Shown here one piece after another: positions 5,373-5,925 of a DNA stretch of 5,925 nucleotides. Positions within the stretch are counted from its first letter, which is position 1; each line of letters starts with the position of its first letter. The notes beneath the pieces were generated by a model that saw nothing but the letters and a program-made list of their open reading frames with translations, was not told where the DNA came from and did no database searches. The position numbers and the translations under genes were made by a program. Where the stretch lies: assembly GCA_028285025.1 (NCBI GenBank), contig JANQQH010000544.1, positions 1 to 5,925 on the forward strand, given 5' to 3'. This stretch comes from Hyphomicrobiaceae bacterium (GTDB taxonomy: Bacteria; Pseudomonadota; Alphaproteobacteria; Rhizobiales; HXMU1428-3).

Positions 5373-5925
5373 TTAAGCCTTATAATTATCTTTCAGTCGT
5401 TGCACAATATGACCCATCTGACTGCCAAGTGAGCCTTTTACCATAACAACATCACCAGACAGCAACTTTTTTTCCACTAATGAACAAAGGTCTATAGACG
5501 TGGCCCCATAGCCGCCTTGTTTTTCTAATGGCAATCTCTCAAACATATCCCCCATCATTGGCCCAGCCGCAAAAACCAAATCAACATCAAGGTTTGCAAC
5601 TTGGGCAGCAATATCTTGGTGATAAGCCTTTGAACGCGTTCCCAATTCAAGCATATCCCCTAAAACCGCAATACGGCGAGAATAAGCTTCCCCCTGCATC
5701 ATACTTAAATTTTTTAATGCCACCTCCATAGAAGCAGGGTTGGCGTTATAACTTTCATCAATCAATAAAAATGAGCCATCTGGCAGACGAAGCTCATAGC
5801 GCCCGCCGCGCCCCTCAGGCGGTTCAAGGCTTTCAAGCACCTGCGCGGCCTGTTCAACATCGCCGCCCAACAAAGAGACACCGGCCAAAGCACCAATAAA
5901 ATTAAGCGCAATATGCTCACCTGGC
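5373..5925 (-). CDS. murF: UDP-N-acetylmuramoyl-tripeptide--D-alanyl-D-alanine ligase, C-terminal part (cut by window edge)
   Basis: MurF is the cytoplasmic ATP-dependent ligase that adds D-Ala-D-Ala to the UDP-MurNAc tripeptide, completing the pentapeptide used by MraY. The last 183 residues are present, and the frame runs open through the window edge, so the start and P-loop lie outside. Visible are [14 protein letters not shown], the conserved H-N stretch after the ATPase core, then [12 protein letters not shown] and [16 protein letters not shown], the hallmark of the MurF C-terminal domain, and [24 protein letters not shown] lies near the end. The usual form of that last motif is KGSNGSRMG, so Leu and Gln replace commonly conserved Asn and Arg, a mild divergence without sign of decay. 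A TTG at 5888 is an internal Leu codon and not the start, because conserved residues continue upstream of it. It ends 28 bp before mraY, matching the usual dcw order. Confidence 0.97.
   Translation of the reverse strand, partial: PGEHIALNFIGALAGVSLLGGDVEQAAQVLESLEPPEGRGGRYELRLPDGSFLLIDESYNANPASMEVALKNLSMMQGEAYSRRIAVLGDMLELGTRSKAYHQDIAAQVANLDVDLVFAAGPMMGDMFERLPLEKQGGYGATSIDLCSLVEKKLLSGDVVMVKGSLGSQMGHIVQRLKDNYKA

Noticed and set aside
5886..5888. A TTG that could be read as the start of a short 171-residue protein at the right end.
   Set aside because: The frame continues upstream with conserved MurF residues ([14 protein letters not shown]), so this codon is an internal leucine of murF.

Overview
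The window is a stretch of a division and cell wall (dcw) cluster, read entirely from the minus strand. In transcription order (right to left) it holds murF (5' part outside the window), mraY, murD, ftsW, murG and murC (only its first 67 codons inside). Gene order and protein style point to an alphaproteobacterium of moderate GC. The supporting signatures are MurG with HALDNDQ near its C-terminal domain, the MraY N-terminus with [12 protein letters not shown], and FtsW with ASPPVA and FVKRQ after the first membrane segment. I cannot name the genus with confidence.

The genes cover successive steps of peptidoglycan precursor synthesis. MurC and MurD add L-Ala and D-Glu to UDP-MurNAc, and MurF adds the terminal dipeptide. 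MraY loads the muramyl pentapeptide onto undecaprenyl phosphate (lipid I) and MurG adds GlcNAc (lipid II). FtsW polymerises lipid II at the septum. All complete genes are intact, with the expected catalytic motifs and lengths. There is no intrinsic terminator and no clear promoter, so they probably form one operon.

The unusual content lies between genes. Most gaps are short: 28 bp between murF and mraY, 22 bp between murD and ftsW, and 71 bp between murG and murC. Two gaps are longer, at 175 bp (mraY-murD) and 162 bp (ftsW-murG), and each is mostly filled by a near-perfect palindrome of about 125 bp. Each palindrome has arms of 53-54 bp and an 18-19 nt centre. The two are clearly related: same length, layout and orientation, with shared sequence blocks. 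Where they differ in sequence, the change is usually matched on the opposite arm, so pairing is kept. Each begins 13-16 bp after the upstream stop codon and ends before the ribosome binding site of the next gene. They look like two copies of a mobile or structural intergenic repeat family that I cannot match to a named one.

A smaller oddity is the murG-murC gap, where an 18-bp imperfect tandem repeat lies within a possible 16-codon reading frame whose stop codon overlaps the murC Shine-Dalgarno sequence.
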